Shown: positions 42,827-52,363 of the stretch, one piece after another
Numbering within the stretch: the first letter of the stretch is position 1
Layout of the letters: every line of letters begins with the position of its first letter
NCBI RefSeq assembly: GCF_900105355.1
Contig: NZ_FNSC01000001.1
Location: 2,418,001 to 2,482,000 of the forward strand
Length of the DNA stretch: 64,000 nt
From: Pseudomonas anguilliseptica
Lineage (GTDB): Bacteria; Pseudomonadota; Gammaproteobacteria; Pseudomonadales; Pseudomonadaceae
Reading direction: 5' to 3'
Program-made: the position numbers and the translations under genes
Notes under the pieces: model-generated
Told to the model about the DNA's origin: nothing
The model's input: only the letters and a program-made list of their open reading frames with translations
Databases searched by the model: none

Positions 42827-44008
42827 TTGAGGATTCAAGCGACAGGAATAATGCTGCTGATAACGTGCGGTTATTTGTGGTTTTTGATGGGTATTGCATG
42901 GGCCCCCAGCAATAAAATTTATCAGCAAGCACTGGTTGTGTTGCTCTGGTTGCCTGGCCTGTTGGCGATGGTGATCTTTCGCAAGCACCTGCTGGGCATT
43001 TGGCGAAAAAGTCGGCTGTTCTGCTCGTGTTTAGTTCTCTTCTTGGCGTGGGCCGCGTTGAGCGCAGTGTGGACTGGGGCTGAGGAGCCATCGAGAGAAC
43101 TGAAGCGCGTTTTGTATGTTGTGCTATTTCTTGTTTCTCTGGCGTTATTGGGCGCTGAGCAGCCTCGGAGGATATGGCAGGGGCTATCGGTTGGCTTTGT
43201 AGGCTTGGCCTTTGCTTGTTTTGTCAGTATTTACCTCTTTTATATTCGCGATTTGCAGCCTATCAGTGTTCGACTTGAGGGCGTCGGGCAATTGGGGCAT
43301 CCAATTCTCGGGGCATACGTGATGGCGCTGGTAGTGATTTGGGGGGCACGGTTCAAGCCTTCTCGTGTCTGGCCATGCATTATATGGGGTGTATTGATGC
43401 TATTCGCTTTAGCGTTTGTTCTGCTAGGGCAGAGCCGCGGGGCAATACTGGCGTTGATAGTTGGTGTTTTTTCCTTGCTTTTGCTTCGTGGCGGGCGAGC
43501 TGTGTGGCTCGGTAGTGCGGCGATAATGCTTGTTTGCTGGGTAGGCTACGAGCTGTTTGCGCCGCTCATCCTCGCGCGCGGCCTGTCGTACCGGCCAGAA
43601 ATTTTTCAGGCGAGTCTCGACATGTTCTTGCAAAACCCTTTGCTCGGGTTAGGCATCGGCACCGATTATCGCGTTGTGACATTTAATTACCCCGAGGGGT
43701 TCGATCACACGCACAATAGTTTTACCCATGCCGCAGTTGAATTGGGGTTACCTGGTGTGGCCTTGTGGATCGGTCTGTGGCTAAGCGCATTTCATATTGC
43801 GTGGCGACATCGTTTTTCCGCCGAAGGTCGGCTGGTGTTCGGAACATTGGTTGTCTCGCTAGTGGCGCTTCAATTCGATGCAGCCAGTCTATGGGGTACG
43901 CCTAGGGCTGAGTGGTTTGTAATCTGGTTTCCGCTGGCGCTAACGCTTGCCCTCGTTGCACAACCGCACAGTGATAAACTGCGGCACGTCTGTATTGAAG
44001 CGAGTTGA
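42827..44008 (+). CDS. waaL: O-antigen ligase WaaL
   Basis: 393 aa from TTG 42827; ATG 42851 and TTG 42821 are alternatives, but AGGAG spacing favours 42827. Polytopic membrane protein with about a dozen hydrophobic segments. The large periplasmic loop ends in PEGFDHTHNSFTHAAVELGLPG, with the conserved His of Wzy/WaaL ligases. It transfers undecaprenyl-linked O-antigen to lipid A-core. Codon use is more AT-rich than waaFCGP. IS copy F sits directly upstream, so transcription must come from the IS or beyond. msbA starts three bases after its stop. Confidence 0.88.
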   Translation: MRIQATGIMLLITCGYLWFLMGIAWAPSNKIYQQALVVLLWLPGLLAMVIFRKHLLGIWRKSRLFCSCLVLFLAWAALSAVWTGAEEPSRELKRVLYVVLFLVSLALLGAEQPRRIWQGLSVGFVGLAFACFVSIYLFYIRDLQPISVRLEGVGQLGHPILGAYVMALVVIWGARFKPSRVWPCIIWGVLMLFALAFVLLGQSRGAILALIVGVFSLLLLRGGRAVWLGSAAIMLVCWVGYELFAPLILARGLSYRPEIFQASLDMFLQNPLLGLGIGTDYRVVTFNYPEGFDHTHNSFTHAAVELGLPGVALWIGLWLSAFHIAWRHRFSAEGRLVFGTLVVSLVALQFDAASLWGTPRAEWFVIWFPLALTLALVAQPHSDKLRHVCIEAS

Positions 44009-44011
44009 TTG

Positions 44012-45850
44012 ATGAGTGATGTGAAAGATGACGCGGCCCAGCCGAGTAGCCTGAAAGTCTACTTTCGATTGCTGGGGTACGTGAAACCGTACATTGGTAT
44101 GTTTTTGATCAGTATTGTTGGTTTTCTGATCTTCGCTTCAACTCAGCCAATGCTTGGTTACATCCTTAAGTTCTTTGTGGATGGCTTGGGTGACCCCAAT
44201 GTTGGGCTTTTTTCCGGCGTACCTTGGATGCAAGAGCATGCGCCCTGGCTCGCCCAGCTCAAACTGCTTCAGGCAGTCCCGCTGCTTATTGTACTAATCG
44301 CTCTTTGGCAGGGAATTGGTTCATTCCTTGGAAACTTTTACTTGGCCAAAGTTTCCATGGGCTTGGTTCAGGATCTGCGCATCGCGTTATTCAACAACCT
44401 GCTAACGCTGCCGAATCGATATTTTGATAGCCACAATTCAGGTCACCTGATTTCAAGGCTCACTTATAACGTCACCATGGTCACAGGCGCTGCTACAGAT
44501 GCGATCAAGGTGGTGGTGCGTGAGGGAATGACGGTCGTCTTTCTTTTCGCAACGTTGCTGTGGATGAATTGGAAACTCACTCTGGTGATGGTTGCGATAC
44601 TGCCTGTTATTGGTTTAATGGTATCCAGTACGAGTAAAAAATTTCGTAAACAAAGTAAAAAGAGTCAAGTGGCAATGGGGGATGTCACCCATGTGGCTTC
44701 GGAAACAATTCAGGGTTATCGAGTCGTTCGTAGTTTTGGGGGGGAGCGCTATGAGCAACAACGCTTCCAGGCTGCCAGTGAGGATAATCGGCTTAAGCAG
44801 CTAAAAATGGTTAAAACAGGTGCGGTCTACACCCCGAGCCTGCAGTTGGTGATCTACAGCGCCATGGCCGTTTTGATGTTCTTGGTTCTGTTGTTGCGTG
44901 GGGATGCCAGTGCGGGCGATTTAGTTGCGTATATTACGCTGGCCGGTCTTTTACCCAAGCCGATTCGTCAGCTGTCTGAGGTCAGCTCGACTATTCAGAA
45001 AGGGGTGGCCGGAGCAGAGAGTATTTTCGAGCAACTGGATGAGTCTTCGGAGGTCGATGTCGGTACTCAGGCGCGTGAGCGAGTCACTGGGCGTTTGCAG
45101 GTCAGCAATCTCAGCTTCCAGTATCCGACCAGTGAAAAGCCGGTACTCAACAACATTTCCTTTATTGCTGAGCCAGGGCAGATGGTGGCGTTGGTGGGGC
45201 GTTCTGGTAGCGGTAAGTCCACGTTGGCGAGTTTGATTCCACGTTTCTACCACCATGAGCAAGGTCAGATTTTGCTCGATGCCCTGGATGTAGAAGAGTA
45301 CACACTGCGTAACCTTCGTCGCCATATTGCTCTGGTGACTCAGCATGTCACGCTGTTCAATGACACCGTGCGTAACAACATTGCATATGGTGATTTGTGC
45401 GATGCCCCCCTGGATGCTGTTAAACGTGCTGCAGAGGATGCTTACGCTGCCGAGTTTATCGAGAAGATGCCGCAGGGGTATGACACGCTCGTTGGCGAGA
45501 ATGGAGTGCTGCTCTCGGGTGGCCAACGTCAGCGCTTGGCGATCGCTCGTGCACTGCTCAAGGATGCGCCAATGTTGATTCTGGATGAAGCGACGTCAGC
45601 GCTGGACACCGAGTCTGAGCGGCATATTCAGGCTGCGTTGGATAAGGTTGTTGAAGGGCGCACCACTATTGTGATTGCCCATCGCCTGAGCACGATCGAG
45701 AAAGCCGATCTGATTCTGGTGATGGAACAGGGCGAAATCGTTGAGCGCGGCACTCATGCGCAGCTATTGGCACTTAATGGCTACTACGCGCGTCTGCATG
45801 CCCGCGATTTTGCAGAAGATATCGACATGAACATGGAACCAAGCTCCTGA
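44012..45850 (+). CDS. msbA: lipid A-core flippase MsbA (ABC transporter)
   Basis: 612 aa from ATG 44012. It is a half-transporter with an N-terminal six-helix membrane domain (about 25-330) and a C-terminal ATPase domain: Walker A GRSGSGKSTL, signature LSGGQRQRLAIARALL, Walker B MLILDEATSALD and switch IVIAHRLSTI. It flips lipid A-core across the inner membrane before WaaL ligation. It is four bases from waaL and overlaps the next gene by one base, so it is probably co-transcribed; the IS upstream of waaL may therefore affect an essential gene. Confidence 0.95.
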   Translation: MSDVKDDAAQPSSLKVYFRLLGYVKPYIGMFLISIVGFLIFASTQPMLGYILKFFVDGLGDPNVGLFSGVPWMQEHAPWLAQLKLLQAVPLLIVLIALWQGIGSFLGNFYLAKVSMGLVQDLRIALFNNLLTLPNRYFDSHNSGHLISRLTYNVTMVTGAATDAIKVVVREGMTVVFLFATLLWMNWKLTLVMVAILPVIGLMVSSTSKKFRKQSKKSQVAMGDVTHVASETIQGYRVVRSFGGERYEQQRFQAASEDNRLKQLKMVKTGAVYTPSLQLVIYSAMAVLMFLVLLLRGDASAGDLVAYITLAGLLPKPIRQLSEVSSTIQKGVAGAESIFEQLDESSEVDVGTQARERVTGRLQVSNLSFQYPTSEKPVLNNISFIAEPGQMVALVGRSGSGKSTLASLIPRFYHHEQGQILLDALDVEEYTLRNLRRHIALVTQHVTLFNDTVRNNIAYGDLCDAPLDAVKRAAEDAYAAEFIEKMPQGYDTLVGENGVLLSGGQRQRLAIARALLKDAPMLILDEATSALDTESERHIQAALDKVVEGRTTIVIAHRLSTIEKADLILVMEQGEIVERGTHAQLLALNGYYARLHARDFAEDIDMNMEPSS

Positions 45851-46746
45851 TGCTCAGCCATTTGCGCGCCTGGCGCGAGCGTGGCTGGATGGTCATCGAG
45901 GGAGCTGAGTACGCCGACGCCTGGCAACGGTTTGGCGGCAGTGTCGCCACCCATCCGCAGGTGGTTGAGCGCCTGGCTGAATTCGCGGGTTTGCCGGTGC
46001 GTTACCTGGGCTGGTTTGCCGGTGGCGAGTTGCAAGCCGCTATTCCGACCTGGGGGCGGCACCTGGCGTTGTCCAAGGATGTGCTCAAGCAGCAGGGCAA
46101 ACGCGGCCTGTTCGACTTAGGCAATGCGGAATTGATTCTTCCGATCGCGCCCTCAGCCTGCGTCTCGCTGCGCCATCGCGGTCGTTATATTTCAATGCTC
46201 AATGCCGCTGCGATCAGCACCCTGCGTGAGCAGCCAGAGGGCCTGGCCTTGGCGCGCGAGCCTGAGGAATACAGCAAAAAGTTCCGCTACAACCAGCGTC
46301 GTGAGCAGCGTTTGCTGGAAGAGGCGGGCGGAGTGATTCGGCCGATGCTGGAGCTTTCCGCAGCCGAGCAGGCGGTGATTTATGCTGAGCTGTTTCAGCG
46401 TCGCTGGGGTTTTGAAGCCACCGGTAAGGCGCATCTAGCTGAGGTGTTCAGCCTGATGCGTGACTTTATGACCGGCTCGCTGATCTACCTGAATGATCAG
46501 CCAGTGGCGATTCAGGTGCTGTACCGCGTCGAAGCGCCGCAGTGGGTCAGCCTGGAATACATCAACGGCGGCGTTGATCCGCAAAACCGCGAATTTAGCC
46601 CCGGCAGCGTGCTGAGTTTTATCAATACGCAGACCGCCTGGAGTGAGGCGCGCGCGCTGGGTAAGCCGCTGCGCTATTCCTTTGGCCGGGCTGATCGCGA
46701 ATACAAAGACCGCTGGTGCAACCGCGTTGCGGTTTATCAGGTCTGA
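45850..46746 (+). CDS. mig-14: Mig-14 family protein
   Basis: 298 aa, GNAT-like fold as in Mig-14 proteins linked to resistance to antimicrobial peptides in Salmonella and P. aeruginosa. Supporting segments are KKFRYNQRREQRLLEEAGG, ELFQRRWGFEATGKAHL, VLYRVEAPQWVSLEYINGGVD and YSFGRADREYKDRWC. It overlaps the msbA stop by one base and precedes the PIG-L deacetylase, as in P. aeruginosa where the pair lies elsewhere in the same cluster. Confidence 0.85.
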   Translation: MLSHLRAWRERGWMVIEGAEYADAWQRFGGSVATHPQVVERLAEFAGLPVRYLGWFAGGELQAAIPTWGRHLALSKDVLKQQGKRGLFDLGNAELILPIAPSACVSLRHRGRYISMLNAAAISTLREQPEGLALAREPEEYSKKFRYNQRREQRLLEEAGGVIRPMLELSAAEQAVIYAELFQRRWGFEATGKAHLAEVFSLMRDFMTGSLIYLNDQPVAIQVLYRVEAPQWVSLEYINGGVDPQNREFSPGSVLSFINTQTAWSEARALGKPLRYSFGRADREYKDRWCNRVAVYQV

Positions 46747-46748
46747 TT

Positions 46749-48149
46749 ATGTCAGCTCGTAAACATATCCTGCTCAAGCGCCATCGCCGGCAAAAGCGCA
46801 TCGCGTTGCTTTTGGCACTTGTTGTGTTGGCGCTCGTTGGCGTGCTGGTCGCCTGGTGGTGGGTGCCGATCCTTCTAGTGCTGGGTTGGGTTGCGCATGA
46901 GGCCTGGTTTGCTGATCACCTGTTCTATTCGCCCGGCGATGACTACAGCTATGCCTTTGCCGAGTCGACCCGCGCCGTAAATGGTCGCATAGACGCGGGT
47001 TGCGTGAGGCTGGAAGGCGAACTGGAGGCGGCGGATGCCCTGATTCTGCAGGTGCTCATAAAAGCCAGTTGGCTGGGCCGTTGGTTTGATCCTTATGTGC
47101 TGATCGGCAACGACCGTCAGGATTTTGAGCGGGGCGTGGACGGGCGGCGCTATCTGAATCTGTCCGGACAGGGCGAGCTATTGGCGCAGGGCAAGCTGTC
47201 GCTGCGTGGTCGGTTTTGCCGTCTGGATCCGCTCGTCACGCTCCATGCGCAACGCAACCCGGACTACGCCGAGCAGCGTTTGATGATTATCGCGCCGCAT
47301 TCCGACGACGCTGAACTGGCCGCCTTTGGCCTGTACAGTCGGGCGCGTGAGATCAGCATCCTGACCCTCACGCAGGGCGAAATTGAGGCTGAGGCCTATC
47401 AGCCCCTGGGTCTGGAACAAGCGGCTGCCGCTCGGCTCAAAGGCCGCCTGCGTGCCTGGGACAGCTTGGCTGTGCCGCTGTGGGGCGGTGTACCGCAAAG
47501 CCAGTGCTTGCAGCTCGGCTATTACTGCCTGCAGTTGCCGGCGATGCAGGCCCTGCCTGATCAGGCGTTCGGTTCGCGTGAGTCCGGTGAAGCGGATATT
47601 CGCAGCGTGCGCGCGAACAATGCCCTGCCGTTTCCCGGCGATACCGATGGTGTGCCCAGCTGGCGCAATCTGCTGGCGGATCTGGTGGCTGCGCTTGAGC
47701 ACTACCAGCCTGAGGTTGTCGTCACCCCGCACCCGCAGCTGGACCCGCACAGCGACCACGTCGCCAGCACCCAGGCGCTGTTGGAGGCGATTGAGCTGAG
47801 CCGGCACAAGCCGAAAACGTTGCTGTTTTACGCCAATCATCTGCACGACAACGACCGTTGGCCCATGGGGCCGGCCGGTTTTGGCATTGCCCTGCCGCCG
47901 GCCATCGAAGCGCTGCCGGCTGATGGGCTGTGGAGCCCGTGCCTGGATGCCGCGCAGCAACTGGATAAAGCCATGGCGTTGGCCATGCAGCACGATTTAC
48001 AAGGCCCGTTGCCGGTTAAACGGCGTCTCCGCCGCTGGATTCAGCGTGTGCTGGTCGGGCGGCGCTGGCCCGCTACCGGTGAAGACGAATTCTTCCGCAA
48101 GGCGGTGCGCCGCCATGAACTGTTCTGGGTGCGTACGCTCGGCGGTTAG
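46749..48149 (+). CDS. dnpA: PIG-L family de-N-acetylase (DnpA-like)
   Basis: 466 aa from ATG 46749. A short basic N-terminus is followed by two transmembrane helices (about 18-52), then a domain with the zinc-site motif IIAPHSDDAELAAFG and a second HPQLDPHSDHVASTQ. PIG-L enzymes remove N-acetyl groups from sugars. The P. aeruginosa homologue DnpA, next to mig-14, affects fluoroquinolone tolerance/persistence. It probably acts on an LPS-core amino sugar at the membrane. It lies two bases after mig-14. Confidence 0.85.
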   Translation: MSARKHILLKRHRRQKRIALLLALVVLALVGVLVAWWWVPILLVLGWVAHEAWFADHLFYSPGDDYSYAFAESTRAVNGRIDAGCVRLEGELEAADALILQVLIKASWLGRWFDPYVLIGNDRQDFERGVDGRRYLNLSGQGELLAQGKLSLRGRFCRLDPLVTLHAQRNPDYAEQRLMIIAPHSDDAELAAFGLYSRAREISILTLTQGEIEAEAYQPLGLEQAAAARLKGRLRAWDSLAVPLWGGVPQSQCLQLGYYCLQLPAMQALPDQAFGSRESGEADIRSVRANNALPFPGDTDGVPSWRNLLADLVAALEHYQPEVVVTPHPQLDPHSDHVASTQALLEAIELSRHKPKTLLFYANHLHDNDRWPMGPAGFGIALPPAIEALPADGLWSPCLDAAQQLDKAMALAMQHDLQGPLPVKRRLRRWIQRVLVGRRWPATGEDEFFRKAVRRHELFWVRTLGG

Positions 48150-48213
48150 CCAGCGTAGTGGTCAGCCAATGTTATGATTCCCGGCAATCTGTTCTGCCGT
48201 TTCTGGAGTGTTT

Positions 48214-49635
48214 ATGAAAGTGTCCATGCCGCGTTTCGACCAGGCCGCCGTTCTGGTGGTGGGCGATGTCATGCTCGATCGTTATTGGCATGGCGGCACT
48301 TCGCGGATTTCGCCGGAAGCGCCGGTGCCAGTGGTCAAGGTCGAGCAGATCGAAGACCGTCCGGGCGGCGCGGCCAACGTCGCGCTGAACATCGCGGCCC
48401 TTGGTGCGCCAGCCACCTTGCTCGGCGTGACTGGTGAGGATGAAGCCGCCGCAAGCCTGCGCAACAGCCTGCAGGCGGTTGGCGTAAAAACCTTTTTCCA
48501 GACGATCAAAGACCAGCCGACCATCGTCAAATTGCGCGTGATGAGCCGTCATCAGCAGCTTTTGCGCATGGACTTCGAGGAGCCGTTCCGCACCGACAGC
48601 GCGGCCCTGGCTGCGAGTGTGGAAGAGCAGCTGGACGGCATCAAGGTGCTGATTCTCTCGGACTACGGCAAAGGCGCGCTGCAGAACCATCAGGCGCTGG
48701 TGCAGCTGGCGCGCAGCAAAGGCATTGCTGTGCTGGCCGACCCCAAGGGCAAGGATTTCTCCATCTACCGCGGCGCCAGCCTGATTACGCCGAACCTGCA
48801 CGAGTTCGAAACCATCGTCGGCCATTGCCGCGATGAGTCCGAGCTGGTGGCCAAGGGCGCGGCACTGATGGCGGAGCTGGAGCTGGGTGCGTTGCTGGTG
48901 ACCCGTGGTGAGCATGGTATGACCTTGCTGCGCCCAGAGCACCCAGCGTTGCACCTGCCGGCGCGTGCCCGTGAAGTGTTCGACGTGACCGGTGCCGGCG
49001 ATACGGTGATTTCTACCCTGGCAGCCAGTCTGGCAGCGGGCGAGGAACTGCCGAATGCGGTGGCGCTGGCCAATCTGGCTGCCGGTATTGTGGTCGGTAA
49101 GCTGGGTACTGCAGCGATCAGTGCCCCGGAATTGCGCCGCGCAATCCAGCGTGATGCCGGCTCCGAGCGCGGTGTGCTGAGCCTGGATCAACTGCTGCTG
49201 GCCATCGAAGACGCTCGCGCCCATGGCGAGAAGATTGTCTTCACCAATGGCTGCTTCGACATCCTGCATGCCGGCCATGTCACCTATCTGGAACAGGCGC
49301 GCGCGCAAGGCGATCGTCTGGTGTTAGCGGTCAATGACGACGCCTCGGTCAGCCGCCTGAAAGGCCCGGGTCGGCCGATCAACGCCGTGGGCCGCCGCAT
49401 GGCCGTGTTGGCCGGTCTCGGCGCCGTGGACTGGGTGGTGAGTTTCACTGAAGACACCCCGGAAAACCTGCTGCGCGCGGTCAAGCCTGATGTGCTGGTC
49501 AAGGGCGGTGATTACGGCATCGAGGGCGTGGTGGGTGGCGATATCGTCCGCGCCTATGGTGGCGAAGTGCGCGTGCTGGGGCTGGTAGAAAACAGTTCCA
49601 CCACCGCCATCGTCGAGAAGATCCGCAGCAAGTAA
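48214..49635 (+). CDS. hldE: bifunctional heptose 7-phosphate kinase / heptose 1-phosphate adenylyltransferase
   Basis: 473 aa from ATG 48214, with TGGAG five bases upstream. The N-terminal ribokinase-fold half has [15 protein letters not shown] and the [15 protein letters not shown] anion-hole/catalytic Asp. The C-terminal nucleotidyltransferase half (about 340-473) has [20 protein letters not shown]. It makes ADP-D-beta-D-heptose for WaaC/WaaF. Full length. Confidence 0.97.
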   Translation: MKVSMPRFDQAAVLVVGDVMLDRYWHGGTSRISPEAPVPVVKVEQIEDRPGGAANVALNIAALGAPATLLGVTGEDEAAASLRNSLQAVGVKTFFQTIKDQPTIVKLRVMSRHQQLLRMDFEEPFRTDSAALAASVEEQLDGIKVLILSDYGKGALQNHQALVQLARSKGIAVLADPKGKDFSIYRGASLITPNLHEFETIVGHCRDESELVAKGAALMAELELGALLVTRGEHGMTLLRPEHPALHLPARAREVFDVTGAGDTVISTLAASLAAGEELPNAVALANLAAGIVVGKLGTAAISAPELRRAIQRDAGSERGVLSLDQLLLAIEDARAHGEKIVFTNGCFDILHAGHVTYLEQARAQGDRLVLAVNDDASVSRLKGPGRPINAVGRRMAVLAGLGAVDWVVSFTEDTPENLLRAVKPDVLVKGGDYGIEGVVGGDIVRAYGGEVRVLGLVENSSTTAIVEKIRSK

Positions 49636-49645
49636 CCCTCCACAC

Positions 49646-49667
49646 TGACTGGCTGCTTTGCCAGTCA
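49646..49667. terminator. hairpin after hldE
   Basis: Perfect 8-bp stem TGACTGGC / GCCAGTCA with a 6-base loop, 11 bp past the hldE stop. No T-run follows, so it is a weak or Rho-assisted terminator candidate rather than a clear intrinsic one. Confidence 0.5.
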
Positions 49668-49745
49668 AGCGCGTCGGCGCGGTCATAGGCGCTTGCCCTG
49701 ACCGCGCGCATGATCCATGGCATCCCCCGTATGGAGTGAGATGCC

Positions 49746-49947
49746 ATGAGTTCCGATGTACAGGGCCGTGCCCTGGCAGTGCTGAATCGAGTCGCCCAGG
49801 CTGACTGGCCGGACCGTTTGAAGCTGCGCAAACCCTTCGAAAAGCTGATCTACACCGGCAGCCGAGCGAGCTTTCGCGCGTCTGCGCAGCGTGCGGGCAA
49901 AGTCGCCAAGTTGCCGCGCCCGGTTGACCCGGATGCGCTGTTTGATT
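49746..49947 (+). pseudogene. 5' fragment, probably of an acyl-CoA dehydrogenase, cut by IS66-family element
   Basis: 67 codons, MSSDVQGRALAVLNRVAQADW ... LKLRKPFEKLIYTGSRASF ... LPRPVDPDALFD, end exactly at the IS end at 49948. The sequence resembles the N-terminus of long Pseudomonas acyl-CoA dehydrogenases that typically follow hldE (a P. aeruginosa neighbour), where LFDL opens the first conserved block. The identification is from memory. The remainder is not in the window. Confidence 0.55.
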
Positions 49948-49993
49948 GTAAGCGCTCCATAGACCCCACCTCCCTCTGGAGAGGTTTTGCGTT

Positions 49994-51550
49994 TTACAGT
50001 GGCGTCGTTGGTTGGCAGTTCCAAGGCAGCAGCGCTTCGTAGGCTTCAACGCTGTTGGCCAGCGGCAGGCGTTCGAGGACATGGCGCAGCCAGGCGTAGG
50101 GCTCCTGGCCATTGGTCTTGGCGGTTTCCACCAGGCTGTAGAGTTGGGCGCTGGCGGTCGCGCCTTTCGGCGTGTCGCTGAACAGCCAGTTCTTGCGACC
50201 TATGACGAAGGGCCGGATCGCGCGCTCGGCAGCGTTGTTATCGATCGGCAGGTGGCCAGCCTCGATGTAGCGTTCGAGTCGGCTCCAGTTGCTCGCCAGG
50301 TAGTTCACTGCTTTGCCCAGGGCATTCTGCGCCGTGACCTGCGGCTGGGTTTTCTCCAGCCAGGTCTTGAGCTGATCGAGGAGCGGTAGGCTGTGCTGCT
50401 GGCGGCCCCGGTAGCGCTGTTCATCGCTGGCATCCTTAAGTTCGCGCTCGATGCCGTAGAGCTTGTTGATCATCCCCAACGCGATGTCGGCACGCCCGGT
50501 TTTGCCCTTCGGTTGCACCTTTTGCGCTTCGACGAACTTGCGCCGCGCATGCGCCCAGCAGGCCAGGCGCTCAACACCTTGTTGTGCGGCCACGGCGTTG
50601 TAGCCGGCGTAATCGTCGGTCATCAGGTAGCCGCGATAACCGTCGAGCAGGCGCAGCGGCACCTCCTGCGCGCGGCTGGTTGTGTAGTCGAAGAGGATCA
50701 CCGGTTTGCCAGGCGGGCCACCGGTCTGCACCCACATCCAGGAGTGGCTGCTCGGATCGCGCCCAGGCTCCTTGAGCACCTGCACGCGGGTTTCATCGCA
50801 GTGGATCACCGGACTGTCCAGCAGCCTGTCGCGCATCAGGTTGAGCAACGGTTGTAGCAGTTCGCCGCACTGGATCACCCAGCGCGCCAGGGTCTGCCGG
50901 GGGATGTCGATGCCATGGCGACTGAGCATCTTTTCGAAGCGATACAGTGGGATGCCGTCGGCGTATTTGCTGGTCAGCAGCATCGCCAGCACGCTCGGGC
51001 TGGCCAGCCTTTTCTCGATCAGTTGGGCCGGTTTGTCAGCGGTGACCGGCGCGCTTTCGCAGGCCTTGCAGGCATAGGTCTTGCGAATGTGGCGGATCAC
51101 CTGAACCTGCATCGGGATGATTTCCAGCTGCTCGCTGGTTTCTTCGCCGATGGCCTGCTTGCGGCAACCGCATTCGCAGGTCAGTTCGTGTTCGGGCAGT
51201 TCGTGGATGACCTCGACACGCGGTAGTTCGGCCGGTAACGGCTTGCGCTTGCCGCGGCGCTTGGTCGGCGCAACGACTTCTTCCTCGACCTCAGCGGCCG
51301 GAGCTTCAGCCGCCGCTTCGGCCAGGCTTTCCGCTTCGTTGAACATCTCTAGCTGCGGTGAATCCGGGTCGCTGCTCTGCTCGGATTTACGGCCGAACAG
51401 GCGCTGGATCAACAGCGCGTTTTGTTCGCGCAGGCGCTCGATCTGCCCATCCTTGTCCTTGGCCAATTCCTGCGCCGACGACAACACCTCAGCGAGCAAT
51501 TGCTTGAGCGCGGCGGGGTCATCAGGAAGGGTTTCGGGCACAGAAATCAT
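49994..51550 (-). CDS. tnpC: IS66-family transposase TnpC
   Basis: 518 aa. It has an N-terminal coiled coil (residues 15-60, with Leu/Gln heptads), an acidic/Ala linker and a zinc-ribbon-like CECGCRK ... CKACES pair. The DDE core has [20 protein letters not shown] and [20 protein letters not shown]. Full length and intact. Confidence 0.96.
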   Translation of the reverse strand: MISVPETLPDDPAALKQLLAEVLSSAQELAKDKDGQIERLREQNALLIQRLFGRKSEQSSDPDSPQLEMFNEAESLAEAAAEAPAAEVEEEVVAPTKRRGKRKPLPAELPRVEVIHELPEHELTCECGCRKQAIGEETSEQLEIIPMQVQVIRHIRKTYACKACESAPVTADKPAQLIEKRLASPSVLAMLLTSKYADGIPLYRFEKMLSRHGIDIPRQTLARWVIQCGELLQPLLNLMRDRLLDSPVIHCDETRVQVLKEPGRDPSSHSWMWVQTGGPPGKPVILFDYTTSRAQEVPLRLLDGYRGYLMTDDYAGYNAVAAQQGVERLACWAHARRKFVEAQKVQPKGKTGRADIALGMINKLYGIERELKDASDEQRYRGRQQHSLPLLDQLKTWLEKTQPQVTAQNALGKAVNYLASNWSRLERYIEAGHLPIDNNAAERAIRPFVIGRKNWLFSDTPKGATASAQLYSLVETAKTNGQEPYAWLRHVLERLPLANSVEAYEALLPWNCQPTTPL

Positions 51551-51568
51551 GCCGTGGATTATACCGGC

Positions 51569-51928
51569 TCAGGTGACGAACCTAGGGGTCAAAACCTGGT
51601 GCGGCCGGTTGCGCCACAGGTCGATACCGTCCAACAACCAGTTCAACTCCTGGGCCGTCAGCACGATCGCATCTTCGCCAGGTTCCGGATGCGACTTGAA
51701 GCGTTCAGCCTCCAATCGCTTGAGCCACAGGCAAAAGCCGTTGCGCTCCCAATACAAAATCTTCACCCGGCTGCGCGCGCGGTTGAGGAAGACGAACAGC
51801 ACCGGGTCGAACACCGCCACCTTGATATCCAGCTCGACCAGGGCGGCCAGGCCATCGATGGATTTTCGGAAATCCACCGGCTTGGGGTATAGATAGACTT
51901 TTTCGACTTTGGCGTCGGGGCGCATCAT
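51569..51928 (-). CDS. tnpB: IS66-family accessory protein TnpB
   Basis: 119 aa from MMRPDAKVEKVYLYPKPVD, the standard IS66 Orf2 start; the open frame runs 12 codons further upstream. Family core: VDFRKSIDGLAALVE, DPVLFVFLNRARSRVKILYW, GFCLWLKRLEAERF. It is required with TnpA for IS66 transposition in studied members. It ends 18 bp before tnpC. Confidence 0.93.
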   Translation of the reverse strand: MMRPDAKVEKVYLYPKPVDFRKSIDGLAALVELDIKVAVFDPVLFVFLNRARSRVKILYWERNGFCLWLKRLEAERFKSHPEPGEDAIVLTAQELNWLLDGIDLWRNRPHQVLTPRFVT

Positions 51929-52011
51929 GACGGCTGGCTCCAGAAAGAAATTGGAGCTCAGCATTGGCTGGCCTGCGGATCATTTGTAGATGAGGTTTAT
52001 GGAGCGCTTAC

Positions 52012-52361
52012 AGTACAACCAGGGACCATTAGGTCTGTTGGGGCTGTTCAAGCGTCAGCTGCTGCGCGTTGCCGCCTGGCGCAAACCACTGATGCGCGCG
52101 CCCAACAGCCGCGCGCAGATGCGCATCTGGGCGGTGAAGTCCACGGCACTGGCGGCGCAGAATCTGATGCTGGCCTTCCAGAGTCATGGTTATGCCACCT
52201 GCCCGATGGAAGGCTTCGATGAGGTGCGTCTGCGCAAGACTCTGGATATCCCGCATCAGGCGTTACCGATCATGCTGCTGGCGGTGGGCAAGCAGGACGA
52301 GAAGGGCGTCTATAACCCGCGTCTGCGCTTTCCGTTGGAGCAGCATGTGACGTGGTTATAG
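52012..52361 (+). pseudogene. 3' fragment of a nitroreductase-like gene
   Basis: 116 codons from the IS66 boundary: YNQGPLGLLGLFKRQLL ... STALAAQNLMLAFQSHGYATCPMEGFD ... LLAVGKQDEKGVYNPRLRF. The SHGYATCPMEGFD segment is the FMN-binding C-terminal signature of nitroreductases. The N-terminal half is missing. An ATG inside the IS (51990) would allow a 123-aa product, but without a complete flavin site it should be non-functional. Confidence 0.75.
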
Positions 52362-52363
52362 CC

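Larger units (their letters stand above)
49948..52011 (-). mobile_element. IS66-family element (2064 bp), no target duplication
   Basis: The ends GTAAGCGCTCCATAGACC (49948) and, inward from 52011, GTAAGCGCTCCATAAACC form the terminal inverted repeat. It contains tnpC and tnpB on the minus strand and no recognisable tnpA: only 83 bp remain between the tnpB start and the end. The 8-bp flanks differ (GTTTGATT at left, AGTACAAC at right), whereas IS66 transposition leaves an 8-bp duplication. This implies later deletion or recombination. Confidence 0.92.

Noticed and set aside
51990..52011. ATG inside the IS66 end as a genuine start of a 123-aa protein
   Set aside because: The product is only the C-terminal part of a nitroreductase; the frame continues into the IS by chance and the flavin domain is incomplete.
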